Shown: positions 25,880 to 34,424, counted from the stretch's first letter. The stretch: 64,000 nt of DNA from Pollutimonas bauzanensis (GCF_900129885.1 NZ_FQXE01000006.1:88179-152178); one strand, 5' to 3'. Made by a program: numbers and translations. The notes: generated by a model not told the origin, from the letters alone.

Positions 25880-26534
25880 AACGATCTCCTCATTCGCGGA
25901 AGCAGTGGAGGATGTGCATGACGGGGCGTCGGTGATGATCTCCGGATTTGGAGGAGCCGGCCTGCCCGCGCATCTTATCGAGGCTGTGTTGGAAGCAGGC
26001 GTGAAAGAGTTGACGATCATCAGCAATAACGCCGGCAGCAAGGGTCTGGGCATCGCAAAGCTCGTCAAGGCGGGCCGGGTGCGCAAAGTGGTTTGCTCCT
26101 TTCCGCGCCAGCCCGGTTCCGATGAATTCGATCAGATGTACAGGAAAGGAAAGCTCGAGCTCGAGCTGGTTCCTCAAGGAACACTGGCCGAGCGCATCCG
26201 CGCCGGGGGCGCGGGAATCGGCGGGTTCTTCACACCGACCGGTGTAGGAACGGAACTTACGGCGGGCAAGGAAATCCGGACCATCAACGGCCTGGACCAG
26301 GTCCTGGAGTACGGCCTGACCGCCGATTTTGCGCTGATCAAGGGAAACCTGGCGGATCGCTGGGGCAACCTGACCTATCGCGGCACCGCCCGGAATTTCG
26401 GACCCGTCATGGCGACCGCGGCGCGATGCACCATAGCGCAAGTCAGCCATGTGCTTCCCTTGGGCGATATTTCTCCGGAGCATGTCGTCACGCCGGGTAT
26501 TTTCGTTGATCGGGTCGTCGTTTCAGGAAGGTGA
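25869..26534 (+). CDS. 3-oxoacid CoA-transferase, subunit A
   Basis: Alpha subunit of a family I CoA-transferase (PcaI/ScoA/AtoD-like). The 221 aa contain VMISGFGGAGLPAHLIEAVL, the CoA-loop segment LTIISNNAGSKGLGIAKLV, and GGAGIGGFFTPTGVGTELTAGKE. Two adjacent ATG codons (25869, 25872) can serve as start. It pairs with subunit B three bases downstream. It would activate an organic acid by taking CoA from succinyl-CoA or acetyl-CoA; the acid is unknown. Confidence 0.95.
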   Translation: MMDKTISSFAEAVEDVHDGASVMISGFGGAGLPAHLIEAVLEAGVKELTIISNNAGSKGLGIAKLVKAGRVRKVVCSFPRQPGSDEFDQMYRKGKLELELVPQGTLAERIRAGGAGIGGFFTPTGVGTELTAGKEIRTINGLDQVLEYGLTADFALIKGNLADRWGNLTYRGTARNFGPVMATAARCTIAQVSHVLPLGDISPEHVVTPGIFVDRVVVSGR

Positions 26535-26537
26535 TAT

Positions 26538-27188
26538 ATGGCAAAAAGTTATGTACCGAGGACGTCCGGGCAGATGGCCAGGCGGGTCGTTGAAGACATA
26601 CACGATGGCGCGTATGTGAATCTGGGCATCGGCCGCCCCATGCTGGTGGCGAACCACCTGCCGCCGGACAAGGAAATTATTCTGCACAGCGAAAATGGCG
26701 TCCTGGGAATGGGCGAGATCGCCGTGGGGGACGATGCGGATCCCGATTACGTCAATGCGGGGAAGCAATCCATCTTGTTGCGGAAGGGGGCGGCGCTGTT
26801 TCACCATGCCGACTCGTTTTCGATGATACGGGGGGGCCACATAGACATCTGCATACTTGGCGCGTTTCAGGTTTCCGAGAGAGGCGATCTGGCGAACTGG
26901 CGCACCCTGGACGAGGCCGCGATCCCCGCCGTCGGCGGCGCGATGGATCTGGCCAAAGGAGCGAAACAGGTTTTCATCATGATGGAACACTTGACCAAGG
27001 ACGGACAGTCGAAACTGGTCAAGAGCTGTTCCTACCCCTTGACGGCGATGGGGGTGGTAAAGAGGGTTTACACCGACTTGGCGACATTGGAAATCGGGGA
27101 TAACGGTTTCCGGCTCGTCGACAAGGTGGCAGGGCTTTCACATAACGAACTGGAGTCTATCTCCGGGTTGACCATACAGGAGACGTAG
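26538..27188 (+). CDS. 3-oxoacid CoA-transferase, subunit B
   Basis: Beta subunit, 216 aa, carrying the catalytic glutamate in the HSENGVLGMG motif (about residues 55-64) after VNLGIGRPMLVANHLP. Further conserved parts are GGHIDICILGAFQVSERGDLANW and GGAMDLAKGAKQVFIMMEH. It belongs with subunit A (25869-26534). The stop overlaps the ribosome-binding region of the following Bug receptor, whose AGGAG lies at 27178-27182. Confidence 0.95.
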   Translation: MAKSYVPRTSGQMARRVVEDIHDGAYVNLGIGRPMLVANHLPPDKEIILHSENGVLGMGEIAVGDDADPDYVNAGKQSILLRKGAALFHHADSFSMIRGGHIDICILGAFQVSERGDLANWRTLDEAAIPAVGGAMDLAKGAKQVFIMMEHLTKDGQSKLVKSCSYPLTAMGVVKRVYTDLATLEIGDNGFRLVDKVAGLSHNELESISGLTIQET

Positions 27189-27192
27189 TTTT

Positions 27193-28161
27193 ATGCAATC
27201 TTGGACTATAAAAAAAGTAATCGCGGCGGCTTCGCTCACCGTTGTCGGCGGTATCGCATCTGCCGCTTATCCCGACCGGCCCATAACCATGGTCGTGGGT
27301 TTCTCGCCGGGCGGGACGGCCGACAGCACCGCGCGCATACTGGCCGAGTCGATGGGTCCATTGCTGGGCCAGTCCATCATCGTGGACAATAAAGCTGGCG
27401 CGAACGGGAATATCGCCACATCGTTCGTGGCGCGCGCGGCGCCGGATGGATACACGCTGTTTGTGACCTCGATCGGGCATGCCGTGAATCCCGCCATGTA
27501 TAAAAACGTCACGTACGACCCCATCAAGGACTTCACCCCTATCGGGCAGGTGCTGACCGCGCCCAACATTATGGTGGTTCCCAAGAGCTCGCCGTTCAAT
27601 AATGTCAAAGAGCTGATCGACTATGCGAAAAAGAATCCCGGCATGCTGAATGTCGCCTCATCGGGAGTGGGTACGTCGGTGCACCTGTCCGCGGAGCTTT
27701 TCAAGCAGTTGGCGGATGTGGACGTCACCCATGTCCCTTATAAGGGCACCGGCACCGCCATGCCCGATTTGCTTGCGGGGACTACCCAGCTGATGTTCCC
27801 GAATCTGCCCAGCGCCTTGCCTCACGTAAAACGCGGAGATCTGAAGGCATTCGGCGTTACGACGAAGCAGCGGTCCAGCGCGGCGGATGACATTCCAACC
27901 CTCGCGGAAGCTGGCGTTCCCAACTACGATATGTCGACGTGGTACGGAATGATCGGGCCGGCCGGCATGAGCAAGGATGTCGTCGCACGCCTGAACGAGG
28001 CGCTGCAGAAAGTCTTGAACGACCCCTCCGTCCGGGCGAGGATGAATTCGCAAGGAGCCGACCCCGCGCCCGGCAGCCCCGAAGAATTCGGAGCTTTTAT
28101 TGAACAGGAGACCGGGAAGTGGGCCAGGCTCGTCAAGGAATCGAAGCTGGAAATCAACTGA
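27193..28161 (+). CDS. Bug-family (TctC) periplasmic solute-binding protein
   Basis: 322 aa with a signal peptide (KKVIAAASLTVVGGIASA) and the TctC fold: YPDRPITMVVGFSPGGTADSTARIL, VDNKAGANGNIATSFVARAAPDGYTL, THVPYKGTGTAMPDLLAG and PAGMSKDVVARLNEALQKVL. Bug proteins bind carboxylic acids; many work without a dedicated TctAB permease, and none is encoded nearby. Being the last gene of the CoA-transferase operon, it probably binds the acid that this pathway degrades. Confidence 0.94.
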   Translation: MQSWTIKKVIAAASLTVVGGIASAAYPDRPITMVVGFSPGGTADSTARILAESMGPLLGQSIIVDNKAGANGNIATSFVARAAPDGYTLFVTSIGHAVNPAMYKNVTYDPIKDFTPIGQVLTAPNIMVVPKSSPFNNVKELIDYAKKNPGMLNVASSGVGTSVHLSAELFKQLADVDVTHVPYKGTGTAMPDLLAGTTQLMFPNLPSALPHVKRGDLKAFGVTTKQRSSAADDIPTLAEAGVPNYDMSTWYGMIGPAGMSKDVVARLNEALQKVLNDPSVRARMNSQGADPAPGSPEEFGAFIEQETGKWARLVKESKLEIN

Positions 28162-28222
28162 CGCCGGCGCATCGTGGGTGTTCGCGGCGCCCCGCCGGTG
28201 CGGGGCCCGCCATCTGAACAAA

Positions 28223-28260
28223 TAAAAAGGCCGGGTCTTGCGCAATGCAGGACCCAGCCC
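28223..28260 (-). terminator. Rho-independent terminator of the minus-strand Bug gene
   Basis: Reading the minus strand, GGCTGGGTCCTGC and GCAAGACCCGGCC form a 13-bp stem with one mismatch and one G-U pair, followed by TTTTTATTT. It lies 70 bases downstream of the gene at 28331-29311. It may also stop transcription from the plus-strand operon, but the U-run favours the minus direction. Confidence 0.75.
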
Positions 28261-28330
28261 CTATAAGAAAGAACGCTCGGGTTTCAGAGGCTAGGCTCAA
28301 AACCCGCGGCGGCCGGTTGCCGGAACCGGC

Positions 28331-29311
28331 TTATTGCGGTTCCAGGCCGGCTTTCTTGAACATCTCGGCCCATTGCGGAACCTGTTGGTCGACTTTCTTG
28401 GTCAAGGCTGCCGGATTGGCTTCGTCGGCCAGGACGGTGGCGCCCAGTCCGGCCATGCGCTTCTGGAACTCGGGGCTGGCCAGGCCCGCCTGCAGCGCGG
28501 CGACCAGCTTGTCCGTGACGGGTTTCGGGGTGCCGGCGGGGGCCCACATGCCGTGCCAGATGCCGACTTCGAAATCTTTATAGCCGGATTCCTGCATGGT
28601 GGGCAGGTCGGGCAGCGTGGGGACGCGTTCCTTGCTGGTTACGGCATAGGCCTTGACCGTGCCGGCCTTGATCTGCTGGGAGGTATTGGTGGTCTGGTCG
28701 CACATAAGGTCGACCTGCTTGCCCAGCAGGTCATTCATGGCCGGGCCGGTGCCCTTGTAGGGTATGGTCAGCAGGTCCACGCCTATGGCCTGGGTAAACA
28801 TGGTGCCGCACAGCTGGCTGGCGGCGCCTATGCCCGCATTGGCCAGGGAAACCTTGTCTTTGTTGGCCTTGATGTAGTCGACCAGTTCTTTCATGTTATT
28901 GGCGGGGAAATCGGAGCGCGCAATAATGGTCATGGGAACATCGACCACCAGGCCTATGGGCTCGAAGCTGCTTTTCGGATCATAGCCAGGGCTTTTGTAC
29001 AGCGAAGGGGCGGTGGAGAAACCGATGTGCATCAGCAAAATGCTGTAGCCGTCCGGCTTGGCGCGCGCAACCTGGCTGGTGCCTATGGTGCCGCCGGCGC
29101 CGGCTTTGTTTTCGACCACGACGGTCTGGCCCAGGGTGGGGCGCATGGCTTCGGCCAGCGAACGCGCTACGTTGTCGGTCGGGCCGCCTGCCGAGAACGG
29201 CACAACCATATTGATGACATGGTCGGGGTAATCGGCGGCCTGCGCGGCGCCTGCCGCAAGCAGGGCGCCGACGAATACAGCGGAACTGAGCTTCAGGGTG
29301 CGGTGCTTCAT
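28331..29311 (-). CDS. Bug-family (TctC) periplasmic solute-binding protein
   Basis: 326 aa with a signal peptide (MKHRTLKLSSAVFVGALLAA, cleavage after AAQA) and the family pattern ADYPDHVINMVVPFSAGGPTDNVARSL, VENKAGAGGTIGTSQVARAKPDGYSIL, IPYKGTGPAMNDLLGKQVDLM and PAGTPKPVTDKLVAALQAGL. It is convergent with the other Bug gene and stands alone, with no permease nearby. Ligand unknown. GGGAGACGCA directly before the ATG is a good ribosome-binding site. Confidence 0.94.
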   Translation of the reverse strand: MKHRTLKLSSAVFVGALLAAGAAQAADYPDHVINMVVPFSAGGPTDNVARSLAEAMRPTLGQTVVVENKAGAGGTIGTSQVARAKPDGYSILLMHIGFSTAPSLYKSPGYDPKSSFEPIGLVVDVPMTIIARSDFPANNMKELVDYIKANKDKVSLANAGIGAASQLCGTMFTQAIGVDLLTIPYKGTGPAMNDLLGKQVDLMCDQTTNTSQQIKAGTVKAYAVTSKERVPTLPDLPTMQESGYKDFEVGIWHGMWAPAGTPKPVTDKLVAALQAGLASPEFQKRMAGLGATVLADEANPAALTKKVDQQVPQWAEMFKKAGLEPQ

Positions 29312-29455
29312 TGCGTCTCCCTTTGCCTGTGAGCAAAGTAAAAGTTGTTAAAAGAATTTTTCTTGTGGAAAAGGACGGTAGGTGTACCACGCTGGATACG
29401 CCGCCGCTTTGCGTTAACACAAACGGTTCCCATCCGGAAACCGCTATCATCAAGC

Positions 29456-29524
29456 TGCCCTGCATGCTAGGGCAAAACGCCGCGGCTGTCGCCTAGGTTT
29501 ACCCCTTATGGCCTAGGCTTTTTT
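29456..29524 (+). terminator. Orphan intrinsic-terminator-like hairpin (possible small RNA end)
   Basis: GCCTAGG (29491-29497) pairs with CCTAGGC (29512-29518) and is followed by TTTTTT (29519-29524). A smaller hairpin GCCCT/AGGGC lies just upstream (29457-29473). On the plus strand no recognised gene ends here; only a 61-codon frame from 29311 stops inside it. It could end a small RNA or shield the phasin promoter from read-through. No clear promoter was found for it. Confidence 0.4.
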
Positions 29525-29560
29525 CCGGATATTCCTTGTGTTTTCCGTCGCTTGGCTATT

Positions 29561-29579
29561 TTTGCTGCAGTGCAGCAAA
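29561..29579. promoter_or_regulatory. 19-bp palindrome upstream of the phasin promoter (PhaR-like site)
   Basis: TTTGCTGCA-G-TGCAGCAAA is a perfect palindrome around a single central base. It ends seven bases before the -35 box of the phasin gene. The CTGC...GCAG core agrees with the type of site described for the PHA-responsive repressor PhaR. No phaR gene is present in the window, so the assignment rests on motif and target gene. Confidence 0.5.
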
Positions 29580-29585
29580 TAATGC

Positions 29586-29613
29586 TTGACATCATTTTCG
29601 AATCAGGTAGAAT
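29586..29613 (+). promoter_or_regulatory. Sigma-70 promoter of the phasin gene
   Basis: TTGACA (29586-29591) and TAGAAT (29608-29613) are separated by 16 bases. Transcription would start near 29620, giving a leader of about 135 bases before the phasin ATG at 29757. The rest of the 445-bp gap from 29312 holds the palindrome and terminator listed separately; I see no gene in it. Confidence 0.6.
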
Positions 29614-29756
29614 TCGTTTTGTGCGATGCAGCATGGAAGGTTTTCACAGGTGTAGGTGATTTGCTTAGCCTTCTTTATTTTTTACGCTTGAACCCCCTAG
29701 TTCAATTATCACGAGCCGACCGGCGAACCGGACGGTTCACTTATAAAGGAAACATC

Positions 29757-30338
29757 ATGAGCGCGATCCCTCAACAAGTTTTGGCCAATCAAAAAGCCAC
29801 CCTGGACAATTTTCTTGCCATCCAAGGCACTTTCTTCGGCGGCTTCGAAAAGCTGATCGACTTGAACCTCAAGGTCATCAAGGCGACGCTGGACGAAGTA
29901 GCCCAAAAGTCCCAGCAAGCCATCGAAGTCAAGGACGCCCAGGAAGCCCTGGCTTTCACGTCCGCGCTGGTGCAGCCCGGCGCCGAAAAAGCCCTGGCCT
30001 ACAGCAAGCATGTGTACGACATCGTTTCGGGCATACAGGTCGACCTGTCCAAGCTGACCGAAGAGCAGATCGCCCAAGGCCAGCAACAAGTGTCCGCGGC
30101 CATAGACCAGCTCGCCAAGAATGCGCCTACCGGCTCCGAAGGCGCCGTGGCATTGCTGAAGTCCTCGCTGGCAACGGCCAATAGCGCTTACGAATCGGTT
30201 GCCAAGGCAACTCGCCAGGCCGCCGATGCCGCCGAATCGAATATCACTGCCGCGACCAACGCCACTTTCAAGGCCGCCTCAGACGCCGCCGAAGCCGCCA
30301 AATCGGGCGCTCCCCGCGCCCGCCGCAGCGCTGCCTAA
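29757..30338 (+). CDS. phaP: Phasin, polyhydroxyalkanoate granule-associated protein
   Basis: 193 aa phasin that coats PHA granules. It has the family opening ANQKATLDNFLAIQGTFFGGFEKLIDLNLKVIKATL, long amphipathic helices without membrane spans, and a C-terminal Ala/Lys-rich coiled tail (ATRQAADAAESNITAATNATFKAASDAAEAAKSG in parts) ending RRSAA, like PHA-associated phasins of Burkholderiales. The ATG at 29757 follows AAAGGA (29745-29750). The frame upstream to 29586 is not coding. It has its own promoter and a strong terminator, so it is monocistronic. Confidence 0.93.
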   Translation: MSAIPQQVLANQKATLDNFLAIQGTFFGGFEKLIDLNLKVIKATLDEVAQKSQQAIEVKDAQEALAFTSALVQPGAEKALAYSKHVYDIVSGIQVDLSKLTEEQIAQGQQQVSAAIDQLAKNAPTGSEGAVALLKSSLATANSAYESVAKATRQAADAAESNITAATNATFKAASDAAEAAKSGAPRARRSAA

Positions 30339-30366
30339 GACAGCTCAAGGCTCTGGCAAGCCCCGG

Positions 30367-30398
30367 CCCCCGAAGAAGAGATTCTTCGGGGGTTTTTT
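30367..30398 (+). terminator. Rho-independent terminator of the phasin gene
   Basis: CCCCCGAAGAA and TTCTTCGGGGG form an 11-bp perfect stem with a GAGA loop, followed by six T (30393-30398). It lies 29 bases after the phasin stop and touches the 3' end of the convergent pyrD gene. Confidence 0.9.
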
Positions 30399-31440
30399 AT
30401 TTGCCGCCCAGCGCCCGCACGCATTCGGCTATCAGCGCGGGGCCGCGATAAATAAGGCCGGTATATAGCTGTATGGCATTGGCGCCGGCCGCAACCTTTT
30501 CGCGCGCCTGCTGGCCCGACATGATGCCGCCCACGCCGATAATGGCGAATGGCGCTCCCAACTGCTGCCGCAGGCGCGCAATGACTTTCAAGGACAGTTC
30601 ATGCACCGGCGGCCCGGACAGGCCGCCGGTTTCGTCGGCATGCGGCAAGCCTTGCACCGCGCCGCGCGACAGGGTGGTGTTGGTGGCGATCACGCCATCG
30701 ACCCCATAGCGGGGCAGCAGGTCGGCGATGATGTCGATCTGGTCCGTGGTGAGATCCGGCGCGATCTTCACCACCATGGGAACCTGCCGCCCATGCTGGT
30801 CGGCCAGGGCCTTGCGCTTCTCCTGCAGGGGCAGCAGCAAGCCCGCCAGCTCGTCCTGGCCCTGCAGCGCGCGCAGGTTCCGGGTATTGGGCGATGAAAT
30901 ATTCACCGTGACGTAGTCGGCATGGGGGTACACGCCTTCCAGGCCCAGCAGGTAATCGTCCACGGCCCGCTCGATGGGGGTCGCCGCGTTCTTGCCGATA
31001 TTCAGGCCGAGGATGCCGCCCGTGCTGCGCCAGTTGCTGTTGCGCACGTTGGCGATGAAGGTGGCGAGCCCCTGGTTGTTGAACCCCAGCCGATTGATCA
31101 GGGCCTGGGCGCGCGGCAACCGGAACATGCGCGGCTTGTCGTTGCCAGGCTGGGGCTGCGGAGTGACCGTGCCGACTTCCACGAAACCGAAACCCAGGTG
31201 CCCCAGCGCGTCGATATGCGCGCCGTTCTTGTCCAGGCCGGCGGCCAGTCCAACGGGATTGCGGAACGACAGGCCCATGAGCGAGCAGGGCTGCACCGGG
31301 CTGGAGGCCAGCAGGGCCCGCGTGAGACGGCAGTCATAGGCCTTTTGCAATGACGCCAGGGTGAGATCGTGCGCGGCTTCGGCATCCAGCGAGAAAAGCG
31401 CGGGGCGAGCCAGGGGATAGGTATTGAATAAAAATGACAT
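30397..31440 (-). CDS. pyrD: Dihydroorotate dehydrogenase (quinone), class 2
   Basis: Membrane-associated FMN enzyme oxidising dihydroorotate to orotate with ubiquinone. It is 347 aa. The N-terminal amphipathic extension ([23 protein letters not shown]) marks class 2. Then come [20 protein letters not shown], the catalytic-Ser segment [35 protein letters not shown] and the FMN phosphate site [32 protein letters not shown] in parts. Its stop overlaps the U-run of the phasin terminator. Confidence 0.97.
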   Translation of the reverse strand: MSFLFNTYPLARPALFSLDAEAAHDLTLASLQKAYDCRLTRALLASSPVQPCSLMGLSFRNPVGLAAGLDKNGAHIDALGHLGFGFVEVGTVTPQPQPGNDKPRMFRLPRAQALINRLGFNNQGLATFIANVRNSNWRSTGGILGLNIGKNAATPIERAVDDYLLGLEGVYPHADYVTVNISSPNTRNLRALQGQDELAGLLLPLQEKRKALADQHGRQVPMVVKIAPDLTTDQIDIIADLLPRYGVDGVIATNTTLSRGAVQGLPHADETGGLSGPPVHELSLKVIARLRQQLGAPFAIIGVGGIMSGQQAREKVAAGANAIQLYTGLIYRGPALIAECVRALGGK

Positions 31441-31446
31441 TATTGT

Positions 31447-32175
31447 TTATGTTGCAGCCGGCTCGGTCCAGACGCCATGTTGCAGGATCTGGTAGGGGGT
31501 GTATTGCGATTTGTACGCCATTTTACGGCTTTCGCGTATCCAGTAGCCCAGATAAAGCCATGGCAGCCCCAGGCTGCGGCATTGCTCCAGTTGCCACAGG
31601 ATGCCATAAGTGCCCAGGCTGCCGGCCGCGTCCGGATCGTAAAAGGTATATACCGATGACAGGCCGGTTTCCAGCACGTCTATCACCGACACCATTTGCA
31701 GCTGGCCCGAAGGCAGCCGGAATTCGACCAGGCGCGAATCGACCCGGCTGGTCAGCAGGAATTGCCTGTATTGGGTCTGGCTGTCTTCGTCCATGCCGGC
31801 GCCCGGATGGCGGCCCTGCTGGTAGCGGTCGTACAGCTGGAAGTGTTCGGGGTCCCAGAGCAGCGGCATGGTCCGGGCGGACAGGTTGGCATGCCTTTTC
31901 CAGGCTTTGCGCTGGCTGCGATTGGGTGTGTGGCGTTCGGTGTCCACCCGTATCGGCAGGCATGCCTGGCAGCTGTCGCAATGGGGACGGTAGGTAAACA
32001 GGCCGCTGCGCCGGAAGCCCTGTTCGACCAGGCTGGAATAGGTCGCCGCGTCGATGAGATGGGTGGGCGCCGCCACTTGCGATCGCGCATCCAGGCCCGG
32101 CAAATAACTGCACGGGTATACGGCCGTGGAGTAGAACTGCAAGGTTTTGAACGTTAGCTCGGTCGGATGGCTCAT
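31447..32175 (-). CDS. bpt: Aspartate/glutamate leucyltransferase Bpt
   Basis: N-end rule enzyme that transfers Leu from Leu-tRNA to proteins starting with Asp or Glu. The 242 aa carry the N-terminal Cys cluster ([12 protein letters not shown]) and the GNAT-like core with [52 protein letters not shown] and [10 protein letters not shown]. It lies between pyrD and aat, all on the minus strand; the pairing with aat matches their joint role in the N-degron pathway. Confidence 0.95.
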   Translation of the reverse strand: MSHPTELTFKTLQFYSTAVYPCSYLPGLDARSQVAAPTHLIDAATYSSLVEQGFRRSGLFTYRPHCDSCQACLPIRVDTERHTPNRSQRKAWKRHANLSARTMPLLWDPEHFQLYDRYQQGRHPGAGMDEDSQTQYRQFLLTSRVDSRLVEFRLPSGQLQMVSVIDVLETGLSSVYTFYDPDAAGSLGTYGILWQLEQCRSLGLPWLYLGYWIRESRKMAYKSQYTPYQILQHGVWTEPAAT

Positions 32176-32214
32176 GACTGGACTCGGTAAGGCTGTGCTT
32201 CATTATGGCGTCAT

Positions 32215-32955
32215 TCATCCTGTCGGTGCAAGCTCGCCCGATTGCAGTATTTGCCCCGGGTTCCAGGCCGGCGCATCGCCCTGCAAGGCGGCTTCCAGCA
32301 GCGCCAGGAAATCCTTGCGGCTCATCGGCCTGGCGCCCAGGCTCGCGAGATGCCCGGTTTGTTGCTGGCAGTCGATATGCCGTATGCCCCGCGCCCGCAG
32401 GAAGTTGACCAGATAGGCCAGCGCCAGCTTGCTGGCGTCGCTGGCGCGGCTGAACATGGATTCGCCGAAGAAAAAGCCGCCAAGGTTGACGCCGTAGACG
32501 CCGCCCATCAGTTGGCCGTCCATCCATGTTTCTATGCTATGGGCGGCCCCCGCCCGGTGCCAATCCAGGTAGGCCGACTGTATGGCGGGCGAGATCCAGG
32601 TGTTCTGCTGGATGGCCCGGGGCGCGGCGCAGGCCGCCATGACCTGGGCAAAGGCGGTATCCGTCGTGACGCGTATCCGCGCATCGGCCGCGCGCTCGCC
32701 GCGCCCGACCTGGCGCAGCTTCTTGGCCAGGGAGCGCGAGGCCTTGAAGTCGGCGCATGCCAGCACCATGCGCGGGTCGGGGCTCCACCACAATACCGGC
32801 TCTCCTTCGTTGAACCAGGGGAAGATGCCCTTGCTGTAAGCCTCGGTCAGCCGGGCTATCGACAAGCCGCCGCCCGCCGCCAGCAAACCCTCGGGCGGAG
32901 CGCTGCGGGGATGCGGCAGGGGGGTGGCTTCATCGAGCCAGATCAAGCGTGTCAT
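32215..32955 (-). CDS. aat: Leucyl/phenylalanyl-tRNA-protein transferase Aat
   Basis: Adds Leu or Phe from charged tRNA to proteins beginning with Lys or Arg, marking them for ClpAP. It is 246 aa with the family opening GLLAAGGGLSIARLTEAYSKGIFPWFNEGEPVLWWSPDPRMVL (parts), QNTWISPAIQSAYLDWHRAGAAHSIETW, GGVYGVNLGGFFFGESMFSRASDASKLAL and HIDCQQQTGHLASLGARPMSRKDFL. It precedes bpt by 39 bases. Confidence 0.96.
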   Translation of the reverse strand: MTRLIWLDEATPLPHPRSAPPEGLLAAGGGLSIARLTEAYSKGIFPWFNEGEPVLWWSPDPRMVLACADFKASRSLAKKLRQVGRGERAADARIRVTTDTAFAQVMAACAAPRAIQQNTWISPAIQSAYLDWHRAGAAHSIETWMDGQLMGGVYGVNLGGFFFGESMFSRASDASKLALAYLVNFLRARGIRHIDCQQQTGHLASLGARPMSRKDFLALLEAALQGDAPAWNPGQILQSGELAPTG

Positions 32956-32999
32956 GCCGACGCCCGGGCAGAAGGGTTGCGTATTGCGCCATGATCGTC

Positions 33000-33587
33000 C
33001 TAGCGGGCGTCGGGCAAGGGTATATCGTAGTGATGCACGGGAAACACGCCCGTCTTGGCGTCGGCCAGATAATGCTCCAGCGTCGTGACGACAGTACGGA
33101 AAGACAGGTCCGCCCAGGGTATGTCTTCGATGTCGAAGAAGGCGGCCTCCAGGCTTTCAGGGCCGGGATACAGTTCATCGCTGAGCACTTTGGCCAGGTA
33201 GAAGAAATGGACCTGTTCCGCATGCGGCACGTCTATCACCGTATATAGCGGCCCCAGCTCGATTTGGGCGCCGGCTTCTTCCTGGGTTTCGCGCATGGCG
33301 CCCTGCGCCGTGGTTTCGCCCAGCTCCATGAAGCCGGCCGGCAAGGTCCACTTGTCGTAGCGCGGCTCGATCGCCCGGCGGCAGAGCAGGATCTTGTCCT
33401 GCCAGACAGGCAATACGCCCACCACGTTGCGCGGGTTTTGATAGTGCACCGCCCCGCAATTGTCGCAAACATCGCGCACGCGATTATCGTCTGGCGGTAT
33501 GCGCTGGATGATGAGAGCGCCGCACTGGCTGCAGAATTTCTGCACGCGCGGAGCGGGGAAGTAAAAATTGGGGGCTGGCGATGTCAT
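33000..33587 (-). CDS. NUDIX hydrolase with N-terminal zinc ribbon
   Basis: 195 aa. A four-Cys ribbon (FCSQCGALI...VCDNCGAVHYQNP) is followed by the Nudix domain. The Nudix box GFMELGETTAQGAMRETQEEAG has the glycine, Arg and EExxG residues needed for Mg2+-dependent pyrophosphate cleavage. The layout resembles NudC-like and ADP-ribose or NADH pyrophosphatases, but the NudC SQPWPFPxS specificity motif is not seen, so the substrate is open. Confidence 0.9.
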   Translation of the reverse strand: MTSPAPNFYFPAPRVQKFCSQCGALIIQRIPPDDNRVRDVCDNCGAVHYQNPRNVVGVLPVWQDKILLCRRAIEPRYDKWTLPAGFMELGETTAQGAMRETQEEAGAQIELGPLYTVIDVPHAEQVHFFYLAKVLSDELYPGPESLEAAFFDIEDIPWADLSFRTVVTTLEHYLADAKTGVFPVHHYDIPLPDAR

Positions 33588-33611
33588 GGCATGATTCTAC
33601 CCAAAGCGAGC

Positions 33612-34301
33612 CTATCGCGCCGGCCTGGGCAGCCGCAGGAACCCCAGCTTCCGCGGTATTGCCGCCGCCGCGCACATCCGGAGCGCAACCGCAGGCCGGA
33701 CGGGCGCCGCCGCCGCGCAATCCCGCGCTGCCAGCGGCCGCAGGGCGATGGGGCCGCGAGGCTGCGGGTCGCGTTCCAGGACAGCCAGCAGGCTGTCCCC
33801 TTCGGCGGTGTAAAGCCCGTCGAGCACCGCCGCCAGGTCCCGGCCGGCGATCAGGCCCGGGCCATGCTCGGTTTGCGCATACAGCTTGCCCGCGTCGTCC
33901 AGCCACCATTCATGGACGTCCCGGACGTCCAGCCCATTATGGGTGCGCAGGCGCATGGCCGCGCCGCCGCCCGCTGTGCGCACGATGTACGGGGCCGCGT
34001 CCAGGCGCACATAGACTCTTTGCGGACCGTTCTGGAAGAACCATTGCCCCCGGTCGTCGCGGGCGTAATTGCGGTCGATGAATTGGAGGATCTGCGGGCT
34101 GATGATGGACTCGCCGGCGCCATGGCCTTCAGCCGGCGGCCCGGAGTCTTGCGCCGGCATGCCTTCGGCATCCCCGCCTTGCGGCCAGGCGTCGCCCAGC
34201 GGATGCAGGCGCCACTGGCCGCTTTCGGTCAAGGACAGCCAGCCATATACATCGGCGACATCCGGCCAGCGCGCCATTGCGGCGATTACGTTCGCGTCCA
34301 T
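33612..34301 (-). CDS. Conserved protein of unknown function (DUF2946-unrelated, betaproteobacterial type)
   Basis: I do not recognise the family. About 229 aa from an ATG at 34301 (MDANVIAAMARWPDVADVYGWLSL). Notable conserved-looking stretches: QWRLHPLGDAWPQGG, IDRNYARDDRGQWFFQNGPQRVYVRLDAAPYIVR and DVHEWWLDDAGKLY. The Arg/Ala-rich C-terminal 40 residues look less constrained. There is no signal peptide or membrane span in the short form. The frame continues to 34388 but that part crosses an A/T-run and hairpin and is unlikely to be translated. It lies 24 bases upstream of the NUDIX gene and is probably cotranscribed with it. Confidence 0.7.
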   Translation of the reverse strand: MDANVIAAMARWPDVADVYGWLSLTESGQWRLHPLGDAWPQGGDAEGMPAQDSGPPAEGHGAGESIISPQILQFIDRNYARDDRGQWFFQNGPQRVYVRLDAAPYIVRTAGGGAAMRLRTHNGLDVRDVHEWWLDDAGKLYAQTEHGPGLIAGRDLAAVLDGLYTAEGDSLLAVLERDPQPRGPIALRPLAARDCAAAAPVRPAVALRMCAAAAIPRKLGFLRLPRPAR

Positions 34302-34407
34302 GAGCCAGTCCGGTGAGTTTGCATGTCTGCACGATAGCACTAGTGGGAAAAAAAAGCGGGCATGCCCGGCAAGTAAGCGCAGCTTCATCGAGAACGCAAA
34401 ATTACGC

Positions 34408-34424
34408 GTTTGACCGTGTCAAAC
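34408..34424. promoter_or_regulatory. 17-bp palindrome upstream of the TRAP operon (LysR-box-like)
   Basis: GTTTGAC-CGT-GTCAAAC is a perfect 7-bp inverted repeat with a 3-base spacer and contains the T-N11-A pattern of LysR-type boxes. It lies 142 bases before the dctP ATG in the 265-bp gap that starts at 34302. The operon ends with a LysR gene, a natural candidate for binding here. The rest of the gap holds an AT-rich run (34520-34550) before the ribosome-binding site. Confidence 0.5.

Noticed and set aside
29311-29496. 61-codon frame on the plus strand in the gap before the phasin gene
   Set aside because: Starts at the divergent Bug gene's first base without a ribosome-binding site and shows no family pattern.
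34348-34368. A-run plus CGGGCATGCCCG, terminator-like on the minus strand
   Set aside because: Only a 4-bp usable stem and it lies upstream of the gene start, so neither terminator nor attenuator is convincing.
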